DNA from: Candidatus Fischerbacteria bacterium RBG_13_37_8
Lineage (GTDB): Bacteria > Acidobacteriota > HRBIN11 > MFGW01
DNA: 5,569 bases
Assembly: GCA_001780385.1 (NCBI GenBank)
Contig: MFGW01000158.1
Span: 6,777 to 12,345 of the forward strand
Direction of reading: 5' to 3'
Part shown: in pieces, positions 1-5,406 of the stretch
Position numbering within the stretch: the first letter of the stretch is position 1
Layout of the letters: each line of letters opens with the position of its first letter
Notes under the pieces: model-generated
Database searches by the model: none
Seen by the model: the letters and a program-made list of their open reading frames with translations, nothing else
Told to the model about the DNA's origin: nothing
Program-made: the position numbers and the translations under genes

Positions 1-229
1 TCCCAGTGATCCAATAACTGAAGCCTACTGATGTAAGACCTATTACCTGCTCCCAGTCCTCTCCTGTTCCTTCTCCAAAGAAATCATCTCCAATAGGTTC
101 AATAGAAATAAATGGCTTGACGATACCTCCGCCCAATGCTATCGAAATTTCTTTCTCCTGCCCGGTTAATAGTTGCGTCGCACATAAAGTAATCGACGTT
201 AATAAGATAGTCATTAATAAATTTTTCAT
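1..229 (-). CDS. Exported protein, N-terminal part only; possibly outer-membrane beta-barrel
   Basis: Only the first 76 codons are in the window; the gene runs off the left edge. The start ATG (227-229) is supported by an AAAGGA ribosome binding site (239-244) nine bases upstream. Residues 1-23 form a signal peptide: Lys at position 2, a hydrophobic core rich in Leu, Ile and Thr, then a probable cut near Gly23-Gln24. No lipobox is visible, so it is not an obvious lipoprotein. The mature start (EISIALGGGIVKPF) and the later segment VGFSYWITG have the alternating, glycine- and aromatic-rich look of outer-membrane beta-strands, separated by an acidic loop with GDDFFGEGTGED. It lies 36 bp downstream of the propeller gene on the same strand, so the two are probably co-transcribed. 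The family cannot be named from this fragment. Export is well supported; the barrel is an inference. Confidence 0.75.
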   Translation of the reverse strand, partial: MKNLLMTILLTSITLCATQLLTGQEKEISIALGGGIVKPFISIEPIGDDFFGEGTGEDWEQVIGLTSVGFSYWITG

Positions 230-265
230 ATCTTTCCATCCTTTAGTAATTAATAAAACGCTGTT

Positions 266-1900
266 TCATTTATTGACTTTTAGATTCATGTTGAAAGTAC
301 TGCTAACAGCGCCATTGCTTGCGACTATTTGAAATGGATAAATTCCCGCCTCAATGGCATTTCTGATCTCAACGGTAAGGGTAGTTTCTGAAGAGAAGTC
401 GCCTATTGGGACAATGACATCTGGACTGAATTTGCATGCAGCTCCTGTCGGCAATCCAGCGCAACTCATATAAATAGTTGCAGTATACCCATAATTAGGC
501 TTGACTGAGCATTTGCTCATGCGCAGCAAAAACGGAAGTGTTGTGGGCTGACATGAAATATCAATGACGGCGCTGGAGCAAATCGTATCAACAACGGCTG
601 TGGTATCTATTGCTTTTGCATTAGTTGGATGCGGTTTAACATTGGTATTTCTTACCTTTGCTGAAGTGTTTCTCACAGTTGCTTTTGTATCTATTACCTT
701 CAGATTAGCTTCATGAAAGGAAGAACATGTTCCTTCAATAGTTCCATCTTCGGTAATTTTAAGAATTAAAGTATGATAATTGGGTAAATTCAAATTGTCA
801 GTTATTCCTGTTATTATGTATCCTCCATCATGAGCTTTGGAAATCTGACTCGCAGAATCTCTAAACACATCACCGAAAGTTCTTTGCCATACAACATTAC
901 CTGAATCATCTATTTTGAAAAGCAAAATATCCCATGCTCCTGCACCAAATGATTTTGTGTCTGCTAATATAATATAACCATTATCGGGAGTATCAACAAT
1001 TGAATCAATAATATCATCATCGCTTCCACCATATGCTCTCTGCCAGATTATATTGCCTGAAACATCAAGCTTTAAAATCCAGATATCTGCTGCGCCTCTT
1101 TTATTACCTCCTGTCATCCCACCCACAAGGTACCCTCCATCATTAGTTTCTACTATAGAACGAGCAGATTCGCCTCTGCCACGTTCATAACTCTTTTCCC
1201 ATTGTATATTGCCATTGATGTCTAATTTTACAATCCAGGCAGTTCCGACTACGACTTCTCGAGAAGTATAACCAGCCATGATGAGTCCACCATCTGAAGT
1301 TGCGATTATTTCGTGAGGACCATCTGAATCAGGCATACCATAAATCTTTTGCCAGGATATATTTCCGTTTTTATTAAGTTTTATGATCCATGCGTCCGTG
1401 CCAATTCCAAATGAATAAGAAGATACGCCAGATATCACGATACCATTGTCCTTCGTAATGACAACTGAAGTTTGCTCATCGTTATCATCCCCTCCATAGG
1501 TATTCTGCCAAATGATGCTACCGCTTTTGTCCAACTTTGTTACCCAAAAGTCAGATGAGCCTGCACCATATGATAAGGTAATTCCAGTGACCACATATCC
1601 GCCATCCAGAGTCCTTTGAATTCTTTCAGCTCCATCGTAATCCTTTCCACCAAAACTTTTTTGCCATATTATATTGCCAAATGTATCTATATTGACTACT
1701 CCAAAATCAAGCTCATCATTAAATGATAAGCAAACTATAATATAAGTACCATCATGACCAGGAATTATAGCACGTGAAAATTCATAAGAATTGACTCCAT
1801 ATAATCCATACACCTTTGCCCATGTCTGCGCTAAAAGAAAATTAGGAAAAAGCAAAAATATGATAAGGCCACAAAAATAATTTACTCGATTATTTTGCAT
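266..1900 (-). CDS. Secreted seven-bladed beta-propeller-like repeat protein with Ig-like C-terminus
   Basis: A 544-residue exported protein. The frame is open 16 codons further upstream, but the ATG at 1900 is preferred because GAGGGG (1909-1914) lies eight bases before it and it begins the signal peptide (residues 1-24, cut LLA/Q). Seven repeats follow, with their WQK-YGG-type tryptophans at residues 27, 79, 131, 183, 234, 286 and 338, a period of 52 (once 51). Each repeat has a DGGY-(I/V)-G strand, then a W-(I/V)-K-(L/I)-D turn ending GNI. Seven such units suggest a closed seven-bladed propeller. Residues 401-435 are five heptapeptide repeats. Residues about 441-543 resemble an Ig-like domain of the 'GLPxGxxxxFSP' type (here AGLPTGAACKFSP) and contain several cysteines. 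A surface or secreted ligand-binding or structural role is an inference; no catalytic motif is seen. It is probably the first gene of an operon with the exported protein downstream. Confidence 0.9.
   Translation of the reverse strand: MQNNRVNYFCGLIIFLLFPNFLLAQTWAKVYGLYGVNSYEFSRAIIPGHDGTYIIVCLSFNDELDFGVVNIDTFGNIIWQKSFGGKDYDGAERIQRTLDGGYVVTGITLSYGAGSSDFWVTKLDKSGSIIWQNTYGGDDNDEQTSVVITKDNGIVISGVSSYSFGIGTDAWIIKLNKNGNISWQKIYGMPDSDGPHEIIATSDGGLIMAGYTSREVVVGTAWIVKLDINGNIQWEKSYERGRGESARSIVETNDGGYLVGGMTGGNKRGAADIWILKLDVSGNIIWQRAYGGSDDDIIDSIVDTPDNGYIILADTKSFGAGAWDILLFKIDDSGNVVWQRTFGDVFRDSASQISKAHDGGYIITGITDNLNLPNYHTLILKITEDGTIEGTCSSFHEANLKVIDTKATVRNTSAKVRNTNVKPHPTNAKAIDTTAVVDTICSSAVIDISCQPTTLPFLLRMSKCSVKPNYGYTATIYMSCAGLPTGAACKFSPDVIVPIGDFSSETTLTVEIRNAIEAGIYPFQIVASNGAVSSTFNMNLKVNK
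596..700 (-). repeat. Five in-frame heptapeptide repeats in the propeller protein linker
   Basis: Residues 401-435 read as KVIDTKA, TVRNTSA, KVRNTNV, KPHPTNA and KAIDTTA, five consecutive 7-residue units (21 bp each) with Thr fixed at position 5 and mostly Ala at position 7. A partial unit (VVDT) follows. This joins the propeller to the C-terminal Ig-like domain. The DNA copies have diverged, so this is conserved protein periodicity rather than a recent tandem duplication. A spacer or stalk role is inferred. Confidence 0.75.
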
Positions 1901-1908
1901 AGATTTTT

Positions 1909-1914
1909 CCCCTC
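1909..1914 (-). promoter_or_regulatory. Ribosome binding site deciding the start of the propeller gene
   Basis: GAGGGG on the minus strand, eight bases before the ATG at 1900. The alternative upstream ATG (1948) has no comparable site and would place 16 extra residues before a normal signal peptide, so the downstream start is chosen. Confidence 0.75.
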
Positions 1915-1920
1915 TAATTG

Positions 1921-1948
1921 AATATAGTTTGAATTGAATAATACACAA
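1921..1948 (-). promoter_or_regulatory. Possible promoter of the propeller operon
   Basis: A TATATT -10 box (1921-1926) with a weak TTGTGT -35 (1943-1948) 16 bp away. It would start transcription near 1914, giving a leader of only about 14 nt that begins at the ribosome binding site. The weak -35 and very short leader keep confidence low. If real, it lies entirely left of the insertion sequence, so the IS did not destroy the core promoter. Confidence 0.25.
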
Positions 1949-1993
1949 GCCTTAATAATATTCGACTGAAAGAGCACAACATAATAAACACAC

Positions 1994-1997
1994 CTAG
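1994..1997. repeat. CTAG, left copy of probable target-site duplication
   Basis: CTAG directly outside the left IS inverted repeat, matched by CTAG at 4089-4092. Because the tetramer is self-complementary, the sequence alone cannot distinguish a target duplication from the outermost part of the inverted repeat. Confidence 0.55.
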
Positions 1998-2009
1998 CCT
2001 GGATTTCCA
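1998..2009 (+). repeat. IS left terminal inverted repeat
   Basis: CCTGGATTTCCA, an exact reverse complement of 4077-4088. It lies 31 bp beyond the transposase stop codon. Presumed transposase binding and cleavage end. Confidence 0.85.
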
Positions 2010-2039
2010 TGTTAGGTAAAAGAGTTAACACCACGAGGC

Positions 2040-3788
2040 TCATCCAAGATGAAAAGTTAATAATTTATTTGCAAGCCAAGGTATACGAACTGGCTTATCA
2101 GCAAATCCGGCAGCCTTAAGCAATGGATTGTGAGCTCGTTTTTGAAATCGCACAATGATTTCATTCTCTGAGATAGTAATAATAGCAATGGCATCAATAA
2201 AGTCTCTAAAAATGCGTCTGGATTTAGCGGTATTATATTGTCCGCCAATTTGTGCACCTAAAAGACGATAAAGACTACTGGCCATAAGAGTTAATTGCAG
2301 ATCGCAATCAACCTTAATAGCTACAGAAGAAGAGAGTGCATCAATATGAAAGAAGTCAATACCATCTGAAATTGCATTTTCGATAATCATGCGTTTGGCA
2401 TAGCGATCAATCAGACTGGAAGCCGATCTGGTCAATTGATTAGTCAATAGCAAGGTGGCTTCTTCATGCCCAAAGTCACGTATTGCAATCTGCCTGATTA
2501 ACCCATCATAATGATCCAGCTTAATCTTCTGATCAAGGATTCTTGGATTACGATAAGCTCGTGCAATATTAGATAATGTGATGCGCCGCCACGACGAAGA
2601 AGGTAAACGATATAATTCATCAAGGATATTGTCTGTTCTTCTGCGAAGTGTGATGAATTGTATTCCTTTATGATTCAAGCGATTGAGATTTCCGTAGGTA
2701 GTCAACTTTGAATCAAAAATGAGTTCCTCCGGAAGCTTACCGGTTCTCTTTTTCCAAAAATCAACAAACCTCAAGATTTCATCATTTTGCGATTCTTTCG
2801 ACACTGTTGCGTTGGCATAGCATAAGACATGTTTATCATTATCATGCGCAAGAAATGCCAACATTCCCTTGTGCCGATGGCTGAGACGAGTCATATAATG
2901 TTTTTCAACGAGTTCATCTTCGCCATAAAATGGAATTGTATGAAAATCGAGATTAAAAGAAACACCCCTTGTTAATCCAATTTCTCCTACTTTATCAAAC
3001 CACCGATTCATGAGCCGGGGATAAGATCGCGGATCAATGCGGTTGCTGTATTCAGCAAGAAAGGACCTTTTGGGAATGGCATTAAGCCCCGCAAATAATG
3101 CAAGCCCTTCATCAAAAACATAACTCATAATATGCGAATAGCGAGAATTACCAAAAAGCTTAAGCGCTAATAAGGAACGCATGGCATGAGATGCTGGAAT
3201 CATTTTCGATCCGGGAAAGCCTGCTTTCTCAATAATGTTTTCTAATTGAATAACGCTGAGATAAGGCAAAAATAAAAACAAACCGCCAAATCGAGTATGA
3301 AAACTTCGAGGTTCCAGATTCAGCATCCGTACATCCGCCACATGATCTTTTTCTGCTCTTAATTCATCCGGCCGCTCATCATCGGCTCTTCGCGGAAGCC
3401 GGGCAAATCCTTCTTCTTTAAGAATCTTTGTAATGGAAACCGCACTGAGTGTTATTCCTTCCTCTCGTAAGATCCGATGAATATCATATATCGAAAGATT
3501 TCCTTTGCGTAATTCGATTACTTTTTCTCGCACTTGATCCCGCTTTGGCGCTTTCTGAGGTCCTTTAGCTGCTACTAAGAAGAATTGCCTTTTTGGATTC
3601 TTCCGAAAATCGTGGCAGAGAACTCGAAAACTTCCCTCGCTATATCCAAAGCGTTTTGCTGCTTCTGATGAAGAAAGTCCTTCAACAAAATATGCACGTA
3701 GAGCTTCGTACTGCCGATGAGTAGAATTTGTGGCATCAAGAAAATAGTGAACATAATTAGTTATCCTGTTTCGTTTACTGATAAACAT
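2040..3788 (-). CDS. DDE transposase of the insertion sequence (IS4/IS1634-like clan)
   Basis: A 582-residue transposase that would cut and rejoin the IS at its inverted repeats. Residues about 23-62 (SSSEAAKRFGYSEGSFRVL) form a helix-turn-helix. A second DNA-binding helical region lies at about 95-130 (SIYDIHRILREEGITLSAVS). The probable catalytic triad is Asp281 (in NLDFHTIPFYG), Asp359 (in ELIFDSKLTTYGNL) and Glu470 (in RMIIENAISDGIDFFHID). The long insertion between the second Asp and Glu is typical of IS4-clan enzymes with a beta-strand insertion domain. Basic patches occur around 382-384 and 401-402. The length suits IS1634-type enzymes, but I cannot fix the family. The ATG at 3788 has no Shine-Dalgarno sequence and sits six bases after the -10 box, and no other start codon is available nearby. 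The gene is uninterrupted. Confidence 0.9.
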   Translation of the reverse strand: MFISKRNRITNYVHYFLDATNSTHRQYEALRAYFVEGLSSSEAAKRFGYSEGSFRVLCHDFRKNPKRQFFLVAAKGPQKAPKRDQVREKVIELRKGNLSIYDIHRILREEGITLSAVSITKILKEEGFARLPRRADDERPDELRAEKDHVADVRMLNLEPRSFHTRFGGLFLFLPYLSVIQLENIIEKAGFPGSKMIPASHAMRSLLALKLFGNSRYSHIMSYVFDEGLALFAGLNAIPKRSFLAEYSNRIDPRSYPRLMNRWFDKVGEIGLTRGVSFNLDFHTIPFYGEDELVEKHYMTRLSHRHKGMLAFLAHDNDKHVLCYANATVSKESQNDEILRFVDFWKKRTGKLPEELIFDSKLTTYGNLNRLNHKGIQFITLRRRTDNILDELYRLPSSSWRRITLSNIARAYRNPRILDQKIKLDHYDGLIRQIAIRDFGHEEATLLLTNQLTRSASSLIDRYAKRMIIENAISDGIDFFHIDALSSSVAIKVDCDLQLTLMASSLYRLLGAQIGGQYNTAKSRRIFRDFIDAIAIITISENEIIVRFQKRAHNPLLKAAGFADKPVRIPWLANKLLTFHLG

Positions 3789-3794
3789 ATAATA

Positions 3795-3823
3795 AATATA
3801 CTATTATATTTCTCGTTTGTCAA
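3795..3823 (-). promoter_or_regulatory. Strong transposase promoter, leaderless geometry
   Basis: TTGACA (3818-3823), a 17-bp spacer, then TATATT (3795-3800). Six bases separate the -10 from the ATG at 3788, so the predicted transcription start falls at or next to the A of ATG. There is no ribosome binding site. This predicts a leaderless transposase mRNA. Confidence 0.75.
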
Positions 3824-3909
3824 GTACATTTTACCTTTTTTTGAAAATAATACGCATAATATTGCTATAATGACCTATTTTAGAGTATTTCTTTTGCATT
3901 GCAGAGAAA

Positions 3910-3924
3910 TGCATTAAAAATGCA
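3910..3924. repeat. Small inverted repeat upstream of the outward promoter
   Basis: TGCATT-AAA-AATGCA, perfect 6-bp arms around three bases, ending six bases before the -35 box at 3931. Another TGCATT occurs at 3895-3900. It lies between the two divergent promoters of the IS and may be a protein-binding site, but it could be chance in AT-rich DNA. Confidence 0.3.
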
Positions 3925-3930
3925 GCGTCC

Positions 3931-3960
3931 TTGACAATTTCTGTTTAGTAATACTATAAT
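3931..3960 (+). promoter_or_regulatory. Consensus promoter pointing outward through the IS right end
   Basis: TTGACA (3931-3936), an 18-bp spacer, and TATAAT (3955-3960), both boxes matching the sigma-70 consensus exactly. It reads away from the transposase, out of the IS towards 4093 and beyond. No real gene lies on the plus strand within the next kilobase, so the transcript would be non-coding or encode only short peptides; one 20-codon frame starts at 3969. Confidence 0.65.
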
Positions 3961-3966
3961 ATGACT

Positions 3967-3992
3967 ATATGTTAATAATAACGCTAACATAT
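3967..3992. repeat. Inverted repeat just downstream of the outward promoter
   Basis: ATATGTTA (3967-3974) and its exact reverse complement TAACATAT (3985-3992) lie 10 bp apart, starting six bases after the -10 box. This is the position of an operator over the start of transcription. No regulator is known here, so the role is a guess. Confidence 0.3.
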
Positions 3993-4076
3993 TACGATTT
4001 TATGCCTTTGAACTTCGACTGTATAGGCTAATTCCAAAGTAAGCTATAAAAAATTATGTTAATTGCTTAGGTTCTG

Positions 4077-4088
4077 TGGAAATCCAGG
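4077..4088 (-). repeat. IS right terminal inverted repeat
   Basis: TGGAAATCCAGG, the exact reverse complement of the left end at 1998-2009, followed by CTAG at 4089-4092. Confidence 0.85.
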
Positions 4089-4092
4089 CTAG
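4089..4092. repeat. CTAG, right copy of probable target-site duplication
   Basis: CTAG directly outside the right inverted repeat, matching 1994-1997. The same ambiguity applies: it may belong to the inverted repeat. Confidence 0.55.
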
Positions 4093-4294
4093 TTAAAATT
4101 GCTTCTAAAGACATGAATGCCTTAATTAGCTTCATCATTATTTCTTCTTCATGCATGGCATCTGATATTAATTTGATACCAGCAGCAACGCATCTAATGA
4201 TGTCATTATCTGTTAGTTGTAAAAGAGAGCACCATTTTTGCATGAAATCAATATCTGTGCAGAGGCGTGATATATTACGAATGAATAGGCGTCA

Positions 4295-4504
4295 AGTATT
4301 GCGAGATGAACAAAAGGCGAACATGCATGATAGGCAAAAAACAAATATTTTATAACAAATATGCCAAGTAACGTATTCTTTTACGAGCGAAACAAAATCA
4401 TTGAAGGTTTGAGTGAGTTATGCTGTGGAAGCAGTCCTATGTTAGCTAATGAATAATTCATATACAGATTGAAGACATAATTGAAGCTCAAATTGGTTAG
4501 ACAG
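4295..4504. other. Non-coding stretch between the IS-side remnant and the outer transposon end
   Basis: No convincing gene, hairpin terminator or promoter is visible. A plus-strand frame of 31 codons (ATG at 4361, stop by 4456) reads as plausible protein, including NVFFYERNKIIEGL. It lacks a ribosome binding site and resembles a fragment at best. The five bases before the outer transposon end are GACAG (4500-4504), the candidate target duplication to search for at the other end. Confidence 0.4.
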
Positions 4505-4628
4505 TGTAATTTGCAAAGATAAAACATAATCAATTTATAGAGATAAACTACAGAGGAATTGGGATTGAAAATGGGGAGTTCGCAACAATAAAATGATCAG
4601 TTTTGCATTTATTTGCAACGATAAAGCC
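4505..4628 (+). repeat. Outer, degenerate transposon-end module with four transposase-site-like repeats
   Basis: Begins TGTAATTTGC and carries four same-strand copies of ATTTRCAACRATAAAA, at 4509, 4533, 4578 and 4611 (spacings 24, 45 and 33). Copies 1 and 2 are degenerate (CAAAG and ATAGAG in the core); copies 3 and 4 are closer to consensus. It aligns without gaps to the inner module at 4814-4937, with 84 of 124 positions identical by hand count. A terminal TGT followed by several like-oriented binding sites is the known design of TnsB/TniA/MuA-class ends. Probably a relic or diverged copy of the same end. Confidence 0.6.
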
Positions 4629-4813
4629 ATGAGTATCTTGAGGGTATTATTAGAGTAAGCGATTCTGGGATCGCCACTATTATCAGCAGCAATAAGCAGA
4701 GGGAAGGAATCCATAAACTATTTAAAGGAAAGACCTAAATTCGCATGAAGTCGATCACTTTATTGTAAAGAGAGTTATTATAGAGTTCCTGGATTACTTT
4801 CACTTTAAGTTGT
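4629..4813. other. Interval between the two transposon-end modules
   Basis: No confident gene. A plus-strand frame (4625-4738, 37 codons then TAA) reads as plausible protein, with EYLEGIIRVSDSGIATII and then a basic tail. It has no start codon or ribosome binding site and follows a TAA directly, so it could be the C-terminal remnant of a gene carried by an older element. The rest (4739-4813) shows no structure. Confidence 0.3.
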
Positions 4814-4937
4814 TGTTATTTACAACAATAAAACATAATCAATTTACAACGATAAAACTATTAGAATAATTGTATGAAGAAGGGGTATTTACAACAATAA
4901 AATTTTCAAAAATGGTAAAATTTACAACGATAAAACC
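4814..4937 (+). repeat. Inner, near-perfect transposon-end module with four transposase-site-like repeats
   Basis: Begins TGTTATTTAC and has four same-strand copies of ATTTACAACRATAAAA at 4818, 4842, 4887 and 4920, all matching apart from a regular A/G alternation (A, G, A, G) in the core. The spacings of 24, 45 and 33 bp equal those of the outer module. These sites are best read as binding sites for a TnsB/TniA-like transposase, and the TGT at 4814 as the probable working terminus. The genes to the right read towards this end. Plasmid-type iterons are an alternative, but irregular spacing and the duplicated TGT edge argue against them. Confidence 0.65.
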
Positions 4938-4998
4938 AACGAATTTAAGGTTAATATTGAAGCACCAATAAAAGAGTAAAGAGGACGAGGAGGGCACT

Positions 4999-5034
4999 AT
5001 GGGAAAAGATAAATCAGAGAGTATAAAGGGCTAA
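4999..5034 (+). other. Eleven-codon frame behind an excellent ribosome binding site
   Basis: GAGGAGGG followed by CACTATG gives a strong Shine-Dalgarno with normal spacing, but the frame (MGKDKSESIKG) ends after 11 codons, overlapping the last codons of the convergent minus-strand gene. It could be a leader peptide, the stub of a truncated gene, or a purine-rich coincidence. No promoter is obvious directly upstream. Confidence 0.2.
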
Positions 5035-5405
5035 TCAATGCTTTTAAAGTCAAGGACTTTATTATAGAGCTTTCCTTGATACATTTCCTGAGCAACAGTA
5101 ACTTTCAATTTTCTACCGGCAAGTATATCGGTGTCGATATCGACGACAGCATTGGAGATAGGGTAATGAAGAATCTTGAGCAGTTTTTTAAGTCTCCATA
5201 AAGCATTTTCTTTAAGAGGTGTAATGATGAAGAGCAAGCAATTCCATTCTTCAGGAGGATCAGTTATTTTTAATATCCAGCATAGATGCTTGCCATTATT
5301 ATTTTTGTTGGACTTGAGCTGAACTTTTATTATTTCAGCCGAATAGGTGCCTTCGGGAACAAGGTCATAATTATTGTTAAGTGAGCTAAAATCTACTCTC
5401 ACCAT
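5031..5405 (-). CDS. Small protein resembling phage DUF669-type proteins, coupled to the transposon ATPase
   Basis: 124 residues, complete. The ATG at 5405 follows the ATPase stop codon by one base, and its AAGGA ribosome binding site (5414-5418) lies inside the ATPase gene, so translation is coupled. The N-terminal pattern (YDLVPEGTYSAEIIKVQLK, then an Asn/Lys-rich turn and a strand WILKITD) matches the PxGxY-strand layout I know from phage DUF669 proteins, which are encoded near recombination and single-strand-binding genes. A basic helix follows (LWRLKKLLKILHY, residues about 70-82). The C-terminal third (LAGRKLKVTVAQEMYQGKLYNKVLDF) looks like the final beta-hairpin of an OB-like fold. No signal peptide, membrane segment or catalytic motif is seen. 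A nucleic-acid-binding accessory role in transposition is inferred from fold resemblance and position. Similarity is by eye only; it could be an unrelated small beta protein. Confidence 0.75.
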   Translation of the reverse strand: MVRVDFSSLNNNYDLVPEGTYSAEIIKVQLKSNKNNNGKHLCWILKITDPPEEWNCLLFIITPLKENALWRLKKLLKILHYPISNAVVDIDTDILAGRKLKVTVAQEMYQGKLYNKVLDFKSID

Positions 5406-5406
5406 T

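Larger units (their letters stand above)
1998..4088 (-). mobile_element. Complete insertion sequence, about 2.09 kb, with a single DDE transposase
   Basis: Bounded by perfect 12-bp inverted repeats (CCTGGATTTCCA) and flanked on both sides by CTAG, read here as a 4-bp target duplication. It holds one transposase gene filling 2040-3788 and a non-coding right part of about 300 bp containing promoters and small inverted repeats. Inside the 12-bp ends the two termini keep weaker similarity, including TTAAC about 30 bp in. The ends, frame and promoter are all intact, so the element could be active. Family placement is uncertain: the D-D-E spacing and the Ile-Ile-Glu-Asn motif fit the broad IS4/IS1634/IS1380 group. 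CTAG is itself a palindrome, so the inverted repeat could instead be counted as 16 bp (1994-2009 and 4077-4092) with no duplication. Confidence 0.85.
4067..4291 (-). pseudogene. Possible remnant gene running into the IS right end
   Basis: A minus-strand frame is open from 4291 (after a TGA at 4292-4294) and runs into the IS, stopping at a TAA within it (4067-4069). From the only ATG (4243) it would give 58 residues, the last few encoded by the IS. The peptide is protein-like and helical, with segments such as QLTDNDIIRCVAAGIKL and EEEIMMKLIKAFMSLEAI. There is no ribosome binding site before the ATG and no start codon upstream in frame, which fits a decayed or frameshifted gene more than a living one. 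Joining the flanks across the IS, with one CTAG kept, leaves the frame open to a stop near 1888, but that extension does not look like protein. I do not recognise the family; it may also be a chance frame. Confidence 0.3.

Noticed and set aside
117..332. Plus-strand frame of 71 codons
   Set aside because: Lies antisense across two minus-strand genes with good starts and signal peptides, and has no ribosome binding site.
1901..1948. Longer start for the propeller protein (16 extra residues)
   Set aside because: No ribosome binding site at 1948, and it would bury the signal peptide; the downstream ATG has GAGGGG at normal spacing.
2009..2040. Rho-independent terminator after the transposase
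   Set aside because: No stable GC stem followed by a T-run could be found; the palindromic bases present are short and belong to the IS end.
2057..2257. Minus-strand frame of 66 codons
   Set aside because: Lies inside the transposase gene in another frame, with no independent signals.
3717..3917. Plus-strand frame of 66 codons
   Set aside because: Runs antisense over the transposase start and its promoter; the composition is that of random AT-rich DNA.
4113..4355. Plus-strand frame of 80 codons
   Set aside because: No ribosome binding site, and the translation is not protein-like overall. The opposite strand carries a more convincing, though decayed, frame.
4505..4937. CRISPR array or plasmid iterons
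   Set aside because: The 16-bp motif recurs at 24, 45 and 33 bp spacing rather than with constant-length spacers. The pattern repeats as two whole modules each beginning with TGT, beside a TnsC-like gene, which fits transposon ends better.
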